This document shows, in pieces, positions 42,140 through 50,982 of a DNA stretch of 64,000 bases. The translations under genes and the position numbers were made by a program. The notes under the pieces were generated by a model, which saw only the letters and a program-made list of their open reading frames with translations, had not been told where the DNA came from and ran no database searches. Positions within the stretch are counted from its first letter, which is position 1. Every line of letters begins with the position of its first letter. The DNA is from Pseudoneobacillus sp052180215 (GTDB lineage Bacteria; Bacillota; Bacilli; Bacillales; Cytobacillaceae). Where the stretch lies: the NCBI RefSeq assembly GCF_052180215.1, contig NZ_CP197471.1, positions 3,196,001 through 3,260,000 on the forward strand, given 5' to 3'.

Positions 42140-42187
42140 TTCCTCCTACAAGATAGTTATATCTTCCTAGTAAATTCTATTGATTTG

Positions 42188-42193
42188 ATTATA
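42188..42193 (-). promoter_or_regulatory. Possible -10 element upstream of the pilin gene
   Basis: TATAAT on the minus strand in the context ATATTGTATAATC, about 50 bases before the pilin ATG, within the only long gap of the operon. No good -35 is visible at 17 bases. The same ATTGTATAAT string occurs before the divergent minor-pilin operon. Confidence 0.35.
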
Positions 42194-42244
42194 CAATATC
42201 GTTATGTCGAAATATAGCGAAATTTATTGTATATTTAAAAACTT

Positions 42245-43450
42245 TTAACCTATTTGATTAAAGATCTCGAACATTGGAATCATGATCGATAAAACTATCG
42301 TTCCGACGATGGTTGCTAAAAGAATAATCATAATCGGTTCTATTAAAGATTTGAGTCGGTCCGTGCTTGTTTCGACTTCCTTTTCATAGAAATCTGCTAC
42401 TTTTCCTAGCATTTCATCTAACGCCCCTGTTTTTTCCCCTATCACAATCATTTGGGTAATTAATGGTGGAAAAGCCCAGTGTTTCAACATCGGTTCGGTT
42501 AAGGATCTACCTTTTTCTAAGTATTCTCTTGAATCGCGCATAACTCTTGCAATGACCTCATTTTCGACGACCTTTTCCACAATCGCCATGGCCTGTAAAA
42601 TCGGCACCGAACTGGCAAATAACGAGCTCATAGTTCTTGTCATTCTTGCTAAAACAGCTTTCTGCATCATCTTTCCGATTAACGGCATTCGAAGTAAGGT
42701 GAAATCAATATAGTATTTGGTATCTCTATTTTTCTTCAAAGCTAAAATACCGAAATAAATCGCTATAAAAAATAAAACGATGATCCACCAAAAGGATTGC
42801 ATAAAATCGCTTGAACTTAGGACAAAACGGGTGATGGCAGGCAGTTCTGCACCAAAATCCTTAAACATATTAACAAAGGTTGGAACGACAGATGTTAATA
42901 AGAAGATGACAACGCCAATTGCCACAAAGCCAACAGTAAGTGGATAAGCAAGTGCTGCACTTATTTTTTGTCTTGTATAATGCTGCTTTTCAAAATGGAC
43001 GGCCAATCGTTCGAGTGTTTCATCCAGATTCCCACCTACTTCCCCTGCTTTCACCATATTCACAAACATAGCTGAAAACACCTTAGGATGTTTCCCTGTT
43101 GCTGTAGAAAGTGGATTTCCTTCACGAAGCTCTTGTTCAATATCTATTAATACTTTTTTAAGAGCCTTACTATCGGTTTGTTCCGCTAGTATTCTTGTAG
43201 ATTCTACAACGGTTACTCCTGCTTTTAGCAGAGTAGAAAATTGTCTCAGGTAGATGACGAGATGATGGAGTTTAACAGGGTTTCCGAAAGATATCTCTTT
43301 CGTTAGTATCGATTCGGCTACCTCACCGATTTCAATAACACGAATTCCTTCTTCTCGAAGCATTTGGATCGCTTCTCGATTGGACCCTGATTGAATTGTG
43401 CCATCTCTTTTCCCCTTAATATCACGGCCTGAATATTTAAATCTAGCCAT
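42245..43450 (-). CDS. pilC: Type IV pilus inner membrane platform protein PilC
   Basis: A 401-residue T2SSF-family protein. It has two repeated F domains (about 65-190, LVIYLRQFSTLLKAGVTVVES; about 265-385, LARMTRTMSSLFASSVPILQA) and three membrane helices (about 165-190, 215-240, 370-395). PilC is the platform on which the assembly and retraction ATPases act. It is directly after pilT. Confidence 0.96.
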   Translation of the reverse strand: MARFKYSGRDIKGKRDGTIQSGSNREAIQMLREEGIRVIEIGEVAESILTKEISFGNPVKLHHLVIYLRQFSTLLKAGVTVVESTRILAEQTDSKALKKVLIDIEQELREGNPLSTATGKHPKVFSAMFVNMVKAGEVGGNLDETLERLAVHFEKQHYTRQKISAALAYPLTVGFVAIGVVIFLLTSVVPTFVNMFKDFGAELPAITRFVLSSSDFMQSFWWIIVLFFIAIYFGILALKKNRDTKYYIDFTLLRMPLIGKMMQKAVLARMTRTMSSLFASSVPILQAMAIVEKVVENEVIARVMRDSREYLEKGRSLTEPMLKHWAFPPLITQMIVIGEKTGALDEMLGKVADFYEKEVETSTDRLKSLIEPIMIILLATIVGTIVLSIMIPMFEIFNQIG

Positions 43451-43451
43451 A

Positions 43452-44492
43452 TTAGTTTAACTTCTCCTGCAAATATGGCTGAGCCAATTCCGGTGAAATA
43501 ACTCCATTTTCTACTAACTCTTTAATGCAAGATTCCAATGTATGCATGCCTTGAGCTTTAGATGTTTGCATGATACTGATAATTTGATGGATTTTTTCAT
43601 TACGAATTAAATTAGATACGGCCGAATTGTTAATTAATATTTCCGTTGCCGCTTTCCGACCTGTTTTATCCATAATAGGAAATAGACGTTGTGAAATAAT
43701 CGATACTAGAACCGAAGCAAGTTGAATACGAATCTGCGGTTGCTGTGCCGGTGGGAAGACGTCAATAATTCGATTAATTGTTGCTGGTGCACTAGATGTA
43801 TGAAGCGTTCCAAACACTAAATGTCCTGTTTCCGCCGCGGTTATTGCTGTTTGTATCGTTTCTAAATCGCGCATCTCTCCTACCAAAATCACATCAGGGT
43901 CTTGTCTAAGTGCGGCTCTTAATCCGTTTCCGAAATTATTAGTATCAAACCCTACTTCACGTTGATCAATAATTGAGTTTCCGTGCTTGTGTAAATACTC
44001 GATAGGGTCCTCCAATGTAATAATATGCTTTCTCATATGTTGATTCATATATTGAATCATCGCCGCTAAGGTAGTCGATTTTCCACTTCCAGTCGGTCCT
44101 GTTACTAAAACAAGCCCCTGCGGTTTTTCAGCAATATTTTTTAATACTTCTGGAAGCTCTAAATCTTCTATAGTTGGTATTTTAGTAGGAACAATCCGAA
44201 TCGCCATTGCTACACAAGAACGCTGAAGATACGTATTGATACGAAATCTGGATACACCTTGAATTCCATAGGAAAAATCTAGTTCTCCCTTTTCTTTAAA
44301 GGTGTCCCACATTCTAACAGGGATAATGGCACGTGCCATTTCCTCTATATCTGTTGGAGAAAGAGGCTCTTTTCCGTAACGCTTCAATTCACCATTAATT
44401 CTCATGATGGGTGGAACTCCAACCGTTAAGTGTATATCTGAAGCTTTTAATTCAAACCCCGCACGAAGTAGATATTCTATTTTTTCCAACAT
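43452..44492 (-). CDS. pilT: Twitching motility retraction ATPase PilT
   Basis: A 346-residue hexameric ATPase that pulls pili back. Motifs: ASDIHLTVGVPPIMRINGE near the start, Walker A GPTGSGKST (about 131-139), the Asp box DPIEYLH, Walker B ILVGEMRD, the His box GTLHTSSA and the PilT-specific lower region with AAATEILINNSAVSNLIR. Presence of a true PilT, rather than only a GspE/ComGA-type ATPase, means the machine is likely a retractile type IV pilus. Confidence 0.95.
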   Translation of the reverse strand: MLEKIEYLLRAGFELKASDIHLTVGVPPIMRINGELKRYGKEPLSPTDIEEMARAIIPVRMWDTFKEKGELDFSYGIQGVSRFRINTYLQRSCVAMAIRIVPTKIPTIEDLELPEVLKNIAEKPQGLVLVTGPTGSGKSTTLAAMIQYMNQHMRKHIITLEDPIEYLHKHGNSIIDQREVGFDTNNFGNGLRAALRQDPDVILVGEMRDLETIQTAITAAETGHLVFGTLHTSSAPATINRIIDVFPPAQQPQIRIQLASVLVSIISQRLFPIMDKTGRKAATEILINNSAVSNLIRNEKIHQIISIMQTSKAQGMHTLESCIKELVENGVISPELAQPYLQEKLN

Positions 44493-44504
44493 CTCTTACA
44501 TCTC

Positions 44505-46166
44505 CTATTCTAAATACGCTACCTTTAACACTTCTTCCGTTGTTGTTAATCCCTGTTTCACCTTTAAAAGTCCGTCATCGACTAGAAAAATGGTTTTGTT
44601 GTCTATGGCAATTTGACGAAGATGTTGAATCGTTTCTTCATTCATAATCGACCTTTTTATATCATCATTTACGACTAATACTTCATGTAGAGCAATACGC
44701 CCCTTATAGCCTGTAAAATTGCAGGAAGAACAGCCTTTTCCACGAACGACCTTCTCAATGGTAATTCCTCTTTTTGCAAAGATATCCTGCTCCATTTTCG
44801 TTGGAGCTTGTTCCTCTTTACAATCACGACAAACCTTCCGAACTAATCGTTGGGCGACAATACCGCTAAGTGAAGAGGCAACAAGAAACGGCTCAACTCC
44901 CATATCGAGAAGACGAGTGATCGTACCTATTGAATCATTCGTATGAAGAGTACTTAACACCAGGTGTCCAGTTAGCGATGCTCTTATCGCTACTTCAACT
45001 GTCTCTTTATCACGTATTTCCCCAACCATAATAATATTAGGGTCTTGTCTTAAAATAGAACGAAGGCCTTTCGCAAAAGTCATCCCGACATTCGGATTGA
45101 CTTGTATTTGGTTAATCCCTTCAATTTGGAATTCAACCGGGTCTTCAATCGTCACGATATTCACTTCATCATTATTTAACTTATTTAAACCAGCATAAAG
45201 AGTGGAGGATTTCCCAGAGCCAGTTGGGCCGGTAATAAGAACCATACCTGTTGGTCTTTCTAGCATACTCTTAAAACGTTTTAAATTTAGCTTATTAAAA
45301 CCGAGCTTTTCAATATCATTTAGGGCATTCCCTAAGTCAAGGATACGCATAACCATTTTTTCTCCGTATACAGTCGGAACAACGGAAACACGTAAATCGA
45401 CAGGGTGAAGCTCTAAATGAACCTTCATTCTCCCATCCTGTGGAATTCGGTATTCGGTAATGTCTAAGTTTGCTAAAATTTTAATACGGGCTGCTAATAC
45501 ACTTTGCAAATGCTTTGGCAACACTCGCTCTACACGAAGAATCCCATCAATTCGATAGCGGATGACGATTTTATTTTCCTGCGGATCAATATGAATATCA
45601 CTCGCCTTTTGCGTAACAGCATTTAATAAAATTTGATTAACTAGGCGAACAATAGGCGAATCCTGCTCTGTTACCTTTTCTTCTTGAACTCTAGGTGCGG
45701 CAGGCATTTCCTCGATAAATTCATCAAATCCTGAATCCACCTCATAGTACTTATTAATGGCCTTTAATATGTCATCCTTCGTGGCAATCGCTGTTTCAAT
45801 ATGGAAGCCTGTCGTTAACCGCAAATCATCAATAGTATAAAAATCCATTGGGTCAGACATAGCGACAAAAAGCTTTTCGCCTTCTTTTCGTAGAGGAATT
45901 AAAATATTCCTTCTGGCAACTTCTTTAGGAACAAGACTAAATAAACTCGTATCAAAAGGATAACGATATAAGCTTATATGGGGGATACCTAATTGAAACT
46001 CCAGGACTTCAATTAATTGTAATTCTGTGATATATCCTCTTTCTAAAAGGGCATCACCGAGTCTTTGATTTGGAAGCTTTTCCTTCAAGGTACCTTGAAG
46101 TTGTTCTTCAGATATCAGCCCAGATTCTACTAATAAATCTCCTAGTCTTTTTCGAATTTGCGGCAT
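44505..46166 (-). CDS. pilB: Type IV pilus assembly ATPase PilB/GspE family with MshEN N-terminus
   Basis: A 553-residue extension ATPase. The N-terminus carries two RLG-based repeats (KRLGDLLVESGLISEEQL and QRLGDALLERGYITELQL) followed by the T2SSE_N fold; this is the MshEN arrangement, which in other bacteria binds cyclic di-GMP. The motor domain has Walker A GPTGSGKSSTLYAG (about 310), the Asp box EDPVEFQI, Walker B IMVGEIRD, the His box STLHTNDS and a four-cysteine zinc site (CRDC ... CSSC). It precedes pilT, thirteen bases apart. Confidence 0.95.
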   Translation of the reverse strand: MPQIRKRLGDLLVESGLISEEQLQGTLKEKLPNQRLGDALLERGYITELQLIEVLEFQLGIPHISLYRYPFDTSLFSLVPKEVARRNILIPLRKEGEKLFVAMSDPMDFYTIDDLRLTTGFHIETAIATKDDILKAINKYYEVDSGFDEFIEEMPAAPRVQEEKVTEQDSPIVRLVNQILLNAVTQKASDIHIDPQENKIVIRYRIDGILRVERVLPKHLQSVLAARIKILANLDITEYRIPQDGRMKVHLELHPVDLRVSVVPTVYGEKMVMRILDLGNALNDIEKLGFNKLNLKRFKSMLERPTGMVLITGPTGSGKSSTLYAGLNKLNNDEVNIVTIEDPVEFQIEGINQIQVNPNVGMTFAKGLRSILRQDPNIIMVGEIRDKETVEVAIRASLTGHLVLSTLHTNDSIGTITRLLDMGVEPFLVASSLSGIVAQRLVRKVCRDCKEEQAPTKMEQDIFAKRGITIEKVVRGKGCSSCNFTGYKGRIALHEVLVVNDDIKRSIMNEETIQHLRQIAIDNKTIFLVDDGLLKVKQGLTTTEEVLKVAYLE

Positions 46167-46185
46167 TTAAGTTCCCCCACCTTTC

Positions 46186-47475
46186 TTACTCGTTATTCCC
46201 TGTATCCTCTTCTTCAGCACTTTCTTCGCTACTCGTTACGTCTTCAGTAATGGTTTCTTCTACAACAGACTCACCTATAGTATCTGTTGTAGAAGGATCT
46301 ATTTCAGTACCATTGTCTACCGTATCTTCTTCAAGTGATATTTCTGTCTCCACGACGTTATTAACTAAACTAGTAAGTTCAACTCGATACTTTGGTGCAT
46401 AAAAATCCTTTGAAATCAGTTCAGTAACCGTCCCGTTATTGGAGATTGTTTTTCGAAAAACTTCAATATATGAACCTTCTCTTCCACTCTCTAATTCTTT
46501 TGTTTCTCCAGGTAAAAGCATAGGGTCATAATGTTTAATCGTTTTGGGAGAGAACGTTTGTTCATTAACCATTTCAACTTCATATTGATCAACGAAAGGT
46601 CGACCCACCAAATCCAGTTGTACATATCCTGTTTGTTGACTAATCTGGATCGTAAAGTCCTCTTGATTAGGATTATAAAACACTAAATCCCATCCTAAGT
46701 TACTGTCCAATTTTGCTTCATACCCTAATAGAATATCCTCAGGTAATTCTGCTCCAATATGACGTTCTTGAATAGTAAAGTTTGTTGGTAAAATTAATTG
46801 ATAAATTCCCGATGATAGGAAATTATACATTGGTAAATTAGGGACAGTAATTCCATTTTCAGAAAGAAATTTAGTAAGTGAAAAGGAAGATTCACCCTTT
46901 ATAACGAGATTCGATAGTGTCTCAAACTCAACAGTATCTTCTTTTGTTTCTATTTTAATCGTTGCAATGACTTCTGTAGGAATCTCTTTAACAAGATATT
47001 GATCGATATTTATTTCATTTTGATCATTTAATGATTGTGCTATTTGAATGAGCATTTTCTCTAAATCGTTTGTTACTGTTACAGGTGTACCTAATAACAC
47101 TAGAGATTTTTGTAGTTCTTCTTGATCTAATTGCACCATCAATGGATTTTGTTGACCATCCTGTGCTAATTCAATAGATTCGGATAGATTAAATTGAAAA
47201 TAATTATTCTGAAATGTGATCTTATTCTCACGGAAAATAAATTCAATTTCTGCATCTTCCTGCCAATCTCCAACCTGTTTTGTGATCATTGCTAATGCTT
47301 CTTCCTTAGATTTTCCCGATATATCAATAGGACCTATCATCGTTCCTTGCTGGTAAGTATCACTGTTTGTGGAGTAGGTCTGATAGGCTAAAGAACCAAA
47401 ATGAGAGAATGCGAAAATATAGGCAGTGCAAAGGAATAAGAACATAAAAATTTTTACATATTGTTTTCCTCTCAC
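46186..47475 (-). CDS. Uncharacterised membrane-anchored protein of the pilus operon (G5-like region)
   Basis: A 429-residue protein with one N-terminal signal/anchor helix (about 9-30), then an external region with two similar parts (about 45-190, PIDISGKSKEEALAMITK; about 240-310) that recalls the peptidoglycan-binding-like repeats of VanW-family proteins, and a G5-like stretch (LLPGETKELESGREGSYIEVFRK, about 340-365). It ends in an acidic Ser/Thr/Glu-rich tail of about 50 residues. The core VanW domain is not evident. Position just upstream of pilB suggests a role in anchoring or guiding the pilus through the wall; function is otherwise unknown. Confidence 0.7.
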   Translation of the reverse strand: MRGKQYVKIFMFLFLCTAYIFAFSHFGSLAYQTYSTNSDTYQQGTMIGPIDISGKSKEEALAMITKQVGDWQEDAEIEFIFRENKITFQNNYFQFNLSESIELAQDGQQNPLMVQLDQEELQKSLVLLGTPVTVTNDLEKMLIQIAQSLNDQNEINIDQYLVKEIPTEVIATIKIETKEDTVEFETLSNLVIKGESSFSLTKFLSENGITVPNLPMYNFLSSGIYQLILPTNFTIQERHIGAELPEDILLGYEAKLDSNLGWDLVFYNPNQEDFTIQISQQTGYVQLDLVGRPFVDQYEVEMVNEQTFSPKTIKHYDPMLLPGETKELESGREGSYIEVFRKTISNNGTVTELISKDFYAPKYRVELTSLVNNVVETEISLEEDTVDNGTEIDPSTTDTIGESVVEETITEDVTSSEESAEEEDTGNNE

Positions 47476-47502
47476 ACTATTCGCCTCCTCTCTTTATAGC
47501 TA

Positions 47503-48423
47503 TTAATCTTCTTCTAGTAGTTTTTCAATTTCAGCTAAATAGGTTTCTTTTTTATCCGGCTTTTCTTCTTTTTTTATTTTTTCTTTCGAGTCATTTCCTG
47601 TATCAAGAGGAACAAAATCCTTAATTGGAATAATGACATCTTCATCTATTTCTATTATTTTGATTTTCTCTTCTTCTTCATTACTTTGTTTAGTAAGTTC
47701 AAAAGGAGTAATCTCTTCCAAATCACTTTCAAACAACTGTGAGAAATCTTCTTTGTAATCTATTTGTGATTCATGATTTTCTAGATTATTTTCTCTGTTC
47801 CCCTCAAAATCAGACCACTCAATTATTTCTTTTTCATCTACAACTGTATAATTAGATAATTTTTCTTCGAATAAACTTTCATCTAATTCTTGCGGTAAGC
47901 TCTCATTTTGATTAAAAATAAGTGTCTCAATAAGATCGTCCAAATTAATTTGTTCCTCAGCAATAAGTTCCTCATTTAAATTTGATACTAAAGGAGTTAC
48001 TTCTTCTCGAATGCTTAACTCCTCAGTAATAGATAAATTGGGCTCTAATATCTCATTATTGTTTTCTTGATTAATCGATGTAGTTTGAATGTCGATATCA
48101 TCCAGTAAAGGAGAATCTTCAGTCTCCTCCTCAAATATCAATACTATTTCAGGATTATTAACATATTTTAATTCTTGATTGGTTTCAAATATGAGCTTTT
48201 CAAATCTTTGAATAAAAAGATAAGATAACAACATAATCAATAAAACGATTATTAAGCCAATTTGCCAAAAAGAGTAGCTTAGTTGGCCAAAGAGAGCTAA
48301 TGTCGCAAGTATAAACGAAGATACAGTAATTAAAATTTTACCTTTTTTTGAGATTCCGATATTTAATATCAAAACTAATGGCAGTAATAATATAACGGAA
48401 AATGCCGCAAATAAATACGACAC
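47503..48423 (-). CDS. Uncharacterised acidic membrane protein, first gene of the pilus operon
   Basis: A 306-residue protein with three or four N-terminal hydrophobic segments (about 4-22, 30-46, 50-70: LFAAFSVILLLPLVLILNI, ILITVSSFILATLALFG, IGLIIVLLIMLLSYLF) followed by a very acidic, Asn/Glu/Asp/Ile-rich soluble region of about 230 residues that looks disordered. No family recognised. It is 27 bases upstream of the G5-like protein and divergent from the minor-pilin operon, so it probably belongs to the pilus system, perhaps as a cytoplasmic-side scaffold. Confidence 0.7.
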   Translation of the reverse strand: MSYLFAAFSVILLLPLVLILNIGISKKGKILITVSSFILATLALFGQLSYSFWQIGLIIVLLIMLLSYLFIQRFEKLIFETNQELKYVNNPEIVLIFEEETEDSPLLDDIDIQTTSINQENNNEILEPNLSITEELSIREEVTPLVSNLNEELIAEEQINLDDLIETLIFNQNESLPQELDESLFEEKLSNYTVVDEKEIIEWSDFEGNRENNLENHESQIDYKEDFSQLFESDLEEITPFELTKQSNEEEEKIKIIEIDEDVIIPIKDFVPLDTGNDSKEKIKKEEKPDKKETYLAEIEKLLEED

Positions 48424-48520
48424 AACTCTCCCCCCTTTTTAAATAAAGTTTAATATCTTCCCACATATATTTGCCTATGTAATTAGACTTAAAAATACAT
48501 TTAACGACTAAATTTTATTG

Positions 48521-48526
48521 TATAAT
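48521..48526 (+). promoter_or_regulatory. Possible -10 element of the minor-pilin operon
   Basis: TATAAT in ATTGTATAAT, about 85 bases before the preferred TTG start at 48613. The gap between the divergent pilus units (48424-48612) is AT-rich with no clear -35. Confidence 0.35.
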
Positions 48527-48612
48527 AAATCTATATTTATTGAAAGATGATGAAATTTGGTACATTTTATAATTTTGTTACTATTTTTCTTCTGATGGGA
48601 GGATTACACCCT

Positions 48613-49080
48613 TTGGTAAAAGAACAAAAAGGCTTTACTCTATTGGAGGTTCTATTATCTATCACTATATTGTCTATTATTCTTATTTCATTCTTTTCTT
48701 TTTTTCCACAAGCAGCTAAATTTAATGATACAAATGACCAAAAATTAAAAGGTGTAAGTTTAGCAAAGGAAGTTCTTGTTACGATTCAAAGCAGCAATTC
48801 TATCCAAAGCTTTCTAAACAATGTTTCAACAAACCCTACAGCGACAGATACCTTTTCTAAAAACAACCCACAATACCAATCTTTGAAGCTTTCCGAAGAT
48901 ATTATTAATCATACAGACTATTATCAACTTATCACTAAGACGCCTGATGCTAAAGTCATTATTAAACTATTTAAATCACCCGATTTTAATGGTAGTAAAG
49001 CTTTATACAAAACTGAAATCATTGTAGAAATACTAGAGGGTAAGAAAGTAACGAACCTTTATGGATATATCACACACTAA
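48613..49080 (+). CDS. Minor prepilin 1 (PilV/PulG-like)
   Basis: A prepilin of about 155 residues with the signal VKEQKG-FTLLEVLLSITILSIIL: cleavage after Gly, Phe+1, Glu+5. The open frame begins at an ATG at 48547, but GGGAGGA at 48597-48603 lies directly upstream of the in-frame TTG at 48613 and the extra residues would precede a normal type III signal, so the TTG is chosen. The head domain has no recognised fold. It is the first gene of a three-gene plus-strand operon. Confidence 0.85.
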   Translation: MVKEQKGFTLLEVLLSITILSIILISFFSFFPQAAKFNDTNDQKLKGVSLAKEVLVTIQSSNSIQSFLNNVSTNPTATDTFSKNNPQYQSLKLSEDIINHTDYYQLITKTPDAKVIIKLFKSPDFNGSKALYKTEIIVEILEGKKVTNLYGYITH

Positions 49081-49099
49081 AAAATTGGGGAATGATAAA

Positions 49100-49570
49100 A
49101 TGGTCAAAAATTCCAATGGATTAACTCTCATAGAACTTTTATTAGCACTTGCAATTTCCTCGGTATTTATTGTTATTATTTGGGTATTTTTCTTTCAAGG
49201 CATACAATTTTCAAATATAGTAAGTGATAAAAATTCAGTACAACAGGAAGCTAATTATGTATTGAGATCCATAACACGTTTTCATCAAACCTCAAAATCA
49301 GTTTATACGATAACATTCGATCAAAATCCAAATGCATCTTATTTTAGTTTTACGAATAATATAGAATCTATTACTATGGAAAGTCCAAGATTTTCCTATT
49401 CCATTTATCAATACAATCCTTTAGATGGCTCAGAGCAACTATTACAAAACAACGTCCAAATAAACCCTAATAAAGTGGACCTTCCTATAAAAATTGTTGT
49501 TAAAGACATTCAGTCCCCTACAACACTATACGAGATTAAAACGGTGATTTCTAAAATTAAGGGGGGCTAA
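49100..49570 (+). CDS. Minor prepilin 2 (PilW-like)
   Basis: A prepilin of about 156 residues with the signal KNSNG-LTLIELLLALAISSVF (Leu+1, Glu+5), then a long helix and a beta-rich head (YSIYQYNPLDGSEQLLQN). GGGGA precedes the ATG at 49100; the open frame extends into the previous gene but without need. It lies 19 bases after minor prepilin 1. PilW/GspJ-like proteins take part in pilus initiation. Confidence 0.85.
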   Translation: MVKNSNGLTLIELLLALAISSVFIVIIWVFFFQGIQFSNIVSDKNSVQQEANYVLRSITRFHQTSKSVYTITFDQNPNASYFSFTNNIESITMESPRFSYSIYQYNPLDGSEQLLQNNVQINPNKVDLPIKIVVKDIQSPTTLYEIKTVISKIKGG

Positions 49571-49576
49571 CCAGTT

Positions 49577-50932
49577 ATGAAAAAAATAAACAATCAACAA
49601 GGTAATACATTGTTATTGGTATTAATGATCATGACTGTATTCACTTTACTTTTTATATCATTAATGGGACAAACATTAAGTAATACAAAACAATTATCAA
49701 AAACAGAAGAAGATTTTCAAGCTGTGTCACTGGCTGAAATGGGGGTCATTTACTATAAAACGGCTATAGACACTTCTCTAAATTCACTGATGAGTGATCA
49801 AGATGAATTAAATAAAATCTATCAACTATTAGGTCAAAAAGTGATCCAAGATTTTGGGGAAATAACGAAGGACAAGATTGAATTGATAAAAACTGCTCTT
49901 AAAACAGACCCATCTTACTCCGAATTTGTAACAAGCGAATGGCTTAAAAGAATTAATGACCCTAACTATTTTCCAGCAATAGATTATTTAGTAGATATCG
50001 ATTCTGCATCCCATTCTGCATTTCAAATCCAAGACATCATAGCCTCTAATAACAGCAAAGAAATTACCTATAAATTTATTAGTAAGGGGATTAATGATGA
50101 AAAATCGGTTAACCTCGCAACAGAGATAAATATTCCTTTTAGCGGAATTGAAATAAATTTATCGTCTGAGGATGAAGGCTCTGGAGGTGGCTCTGGCGGT
50201 TCGGGTGGAAGCGAAGATATTCCTAGTGGAAATGATATATCTAACCCAGGGAATTTACCTACATGCGGACCTGAACAAACAGACTTCTCGAATAGTGATT
50301 GTCAAATGACTGGAGAAATTACATTCGACAATAACGATAAAGTAGTATTTTCCAATACGACATTAAAAATAAACGGTTCATTGACACTGGCAAAAAGTGA
50401 AAATAATGCCGCCACAGACGATTCTACATTATATATTAGTGGAAATTTAACTGCACTTAATATGAATAGTCTCGATCGTTTAAACTTACACGTTGGTGGT
50501 TCTGCTAATTTTAAAAATCTAACCGGGGATGCATTAAATAATTCCATCATTGAAATTGGTGGGAATGCTAGTTTTAAAAACATCAAACCTGTACTCTCAA
50601 AAATGTATATAGGCGGAAAGGCCGATATAGAAAATATCAACGAAATGGAAAAGTCATTTATATTTGTAAATTCTGATGCATCTATAAACAGCATACAATT
50701 AGGCAACAATTCAACAGTGTGCGTAAAGGGTCATTTAAATCTTGATAATCAAATTTTATTTAAAGGCACTAACAGTCATGTCTATGCTTTATCGAGTAAC
50801 AATACAAGCGTTGTGACAGATCAAGAAGCTTATAACAATGCATGTTCTAGTGATTTAGTACAAAAGGAATTTGATTTTGTCATTAATTGGGATGCTCCTT
50901 CCCCTTCCACCGAATATGATTATAAGTATTGA
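49577..50932 (+). CDS. Large minor pilin-like protein without Glu5, with beta-repeat C-terminal domain (PilX/GspK-like)
   Basis: A 451-residue protein. The signal NNQQG-NTLLLVLMIMTVFTLLF resembles a prepilin but has Leu instead of Glu at position 5, as in GspK/PilX-type tip subunits. Residues about 30-195 form an alpha-beta head; a Gly/Ser linker (SGGGSGGSGGSED, about 199-212) leads to a separate region of about 230 residues. This region holds imperfect repeats built around I-G-G-x-A-x-F/I-x-N (LYISGNLTAL, LHVGGSANFKNL, IEIGGNASFKNI, MYIGGKADIENI), as expected for a stacked beta-solenoid, and four cysteines. It could be a tip adhesin. No known family assigned. Confidence 0.8.
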   Translation: MKKINNQQGNTLLLVLMIMTVFTLLFISLMGQTLSNTKQLSKTEEDFQAVSLAEMGVIYYKTAIDTSLNSLMSDQDELNKIYQLLGQKVIQDFGEITKDKIELIKTALKTDPSYSEFVTSEWLKRINDPNYFPAIDYLVDIDSASHSAFQIQDIIASNNSKEITYKFISKGINDEKSVNLATEINIPFSGIEINLSSEDEGSGGGSGGSGGSEDIPSGNDISNPGNLPTCGPEQTDFSNSDCQMTGEITFDNNDKVVFSNTTLKINGSLTLAKSENNAATDDSTLYISGNLTALNMNSLDRLNLHVGGSANFKNLTGDALNNSIIEIGGNASFKNIKPVLSKMYIGGKADIENINEMEKSFIFVNSDASINSIQLGNNSTVCVKGHLNLDNQILFKGTNSHVYALSSNNTSVVTDQEAYNNACSSDLVQKEFDFVINWDAPSPSTEYDYKY

Positions 50933-50947
50933 TTATTATTTATAAGT

Positions 50948-50982
50948 GAAAAAAGCTGATCCAATGGACCAGCTTTTTTTAT
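50948..50982. terminator. Bidirectional terminator between the minor-pilin operon and the diguanylate cyclase
   Basis: AAAAGCTG(A)TCC pairs with GGA(C)CAGCTTTT around AAT, with T runs on both strands. It overlaps the 3' end of the convergent GGDEF gene. Confidence 0.85.
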
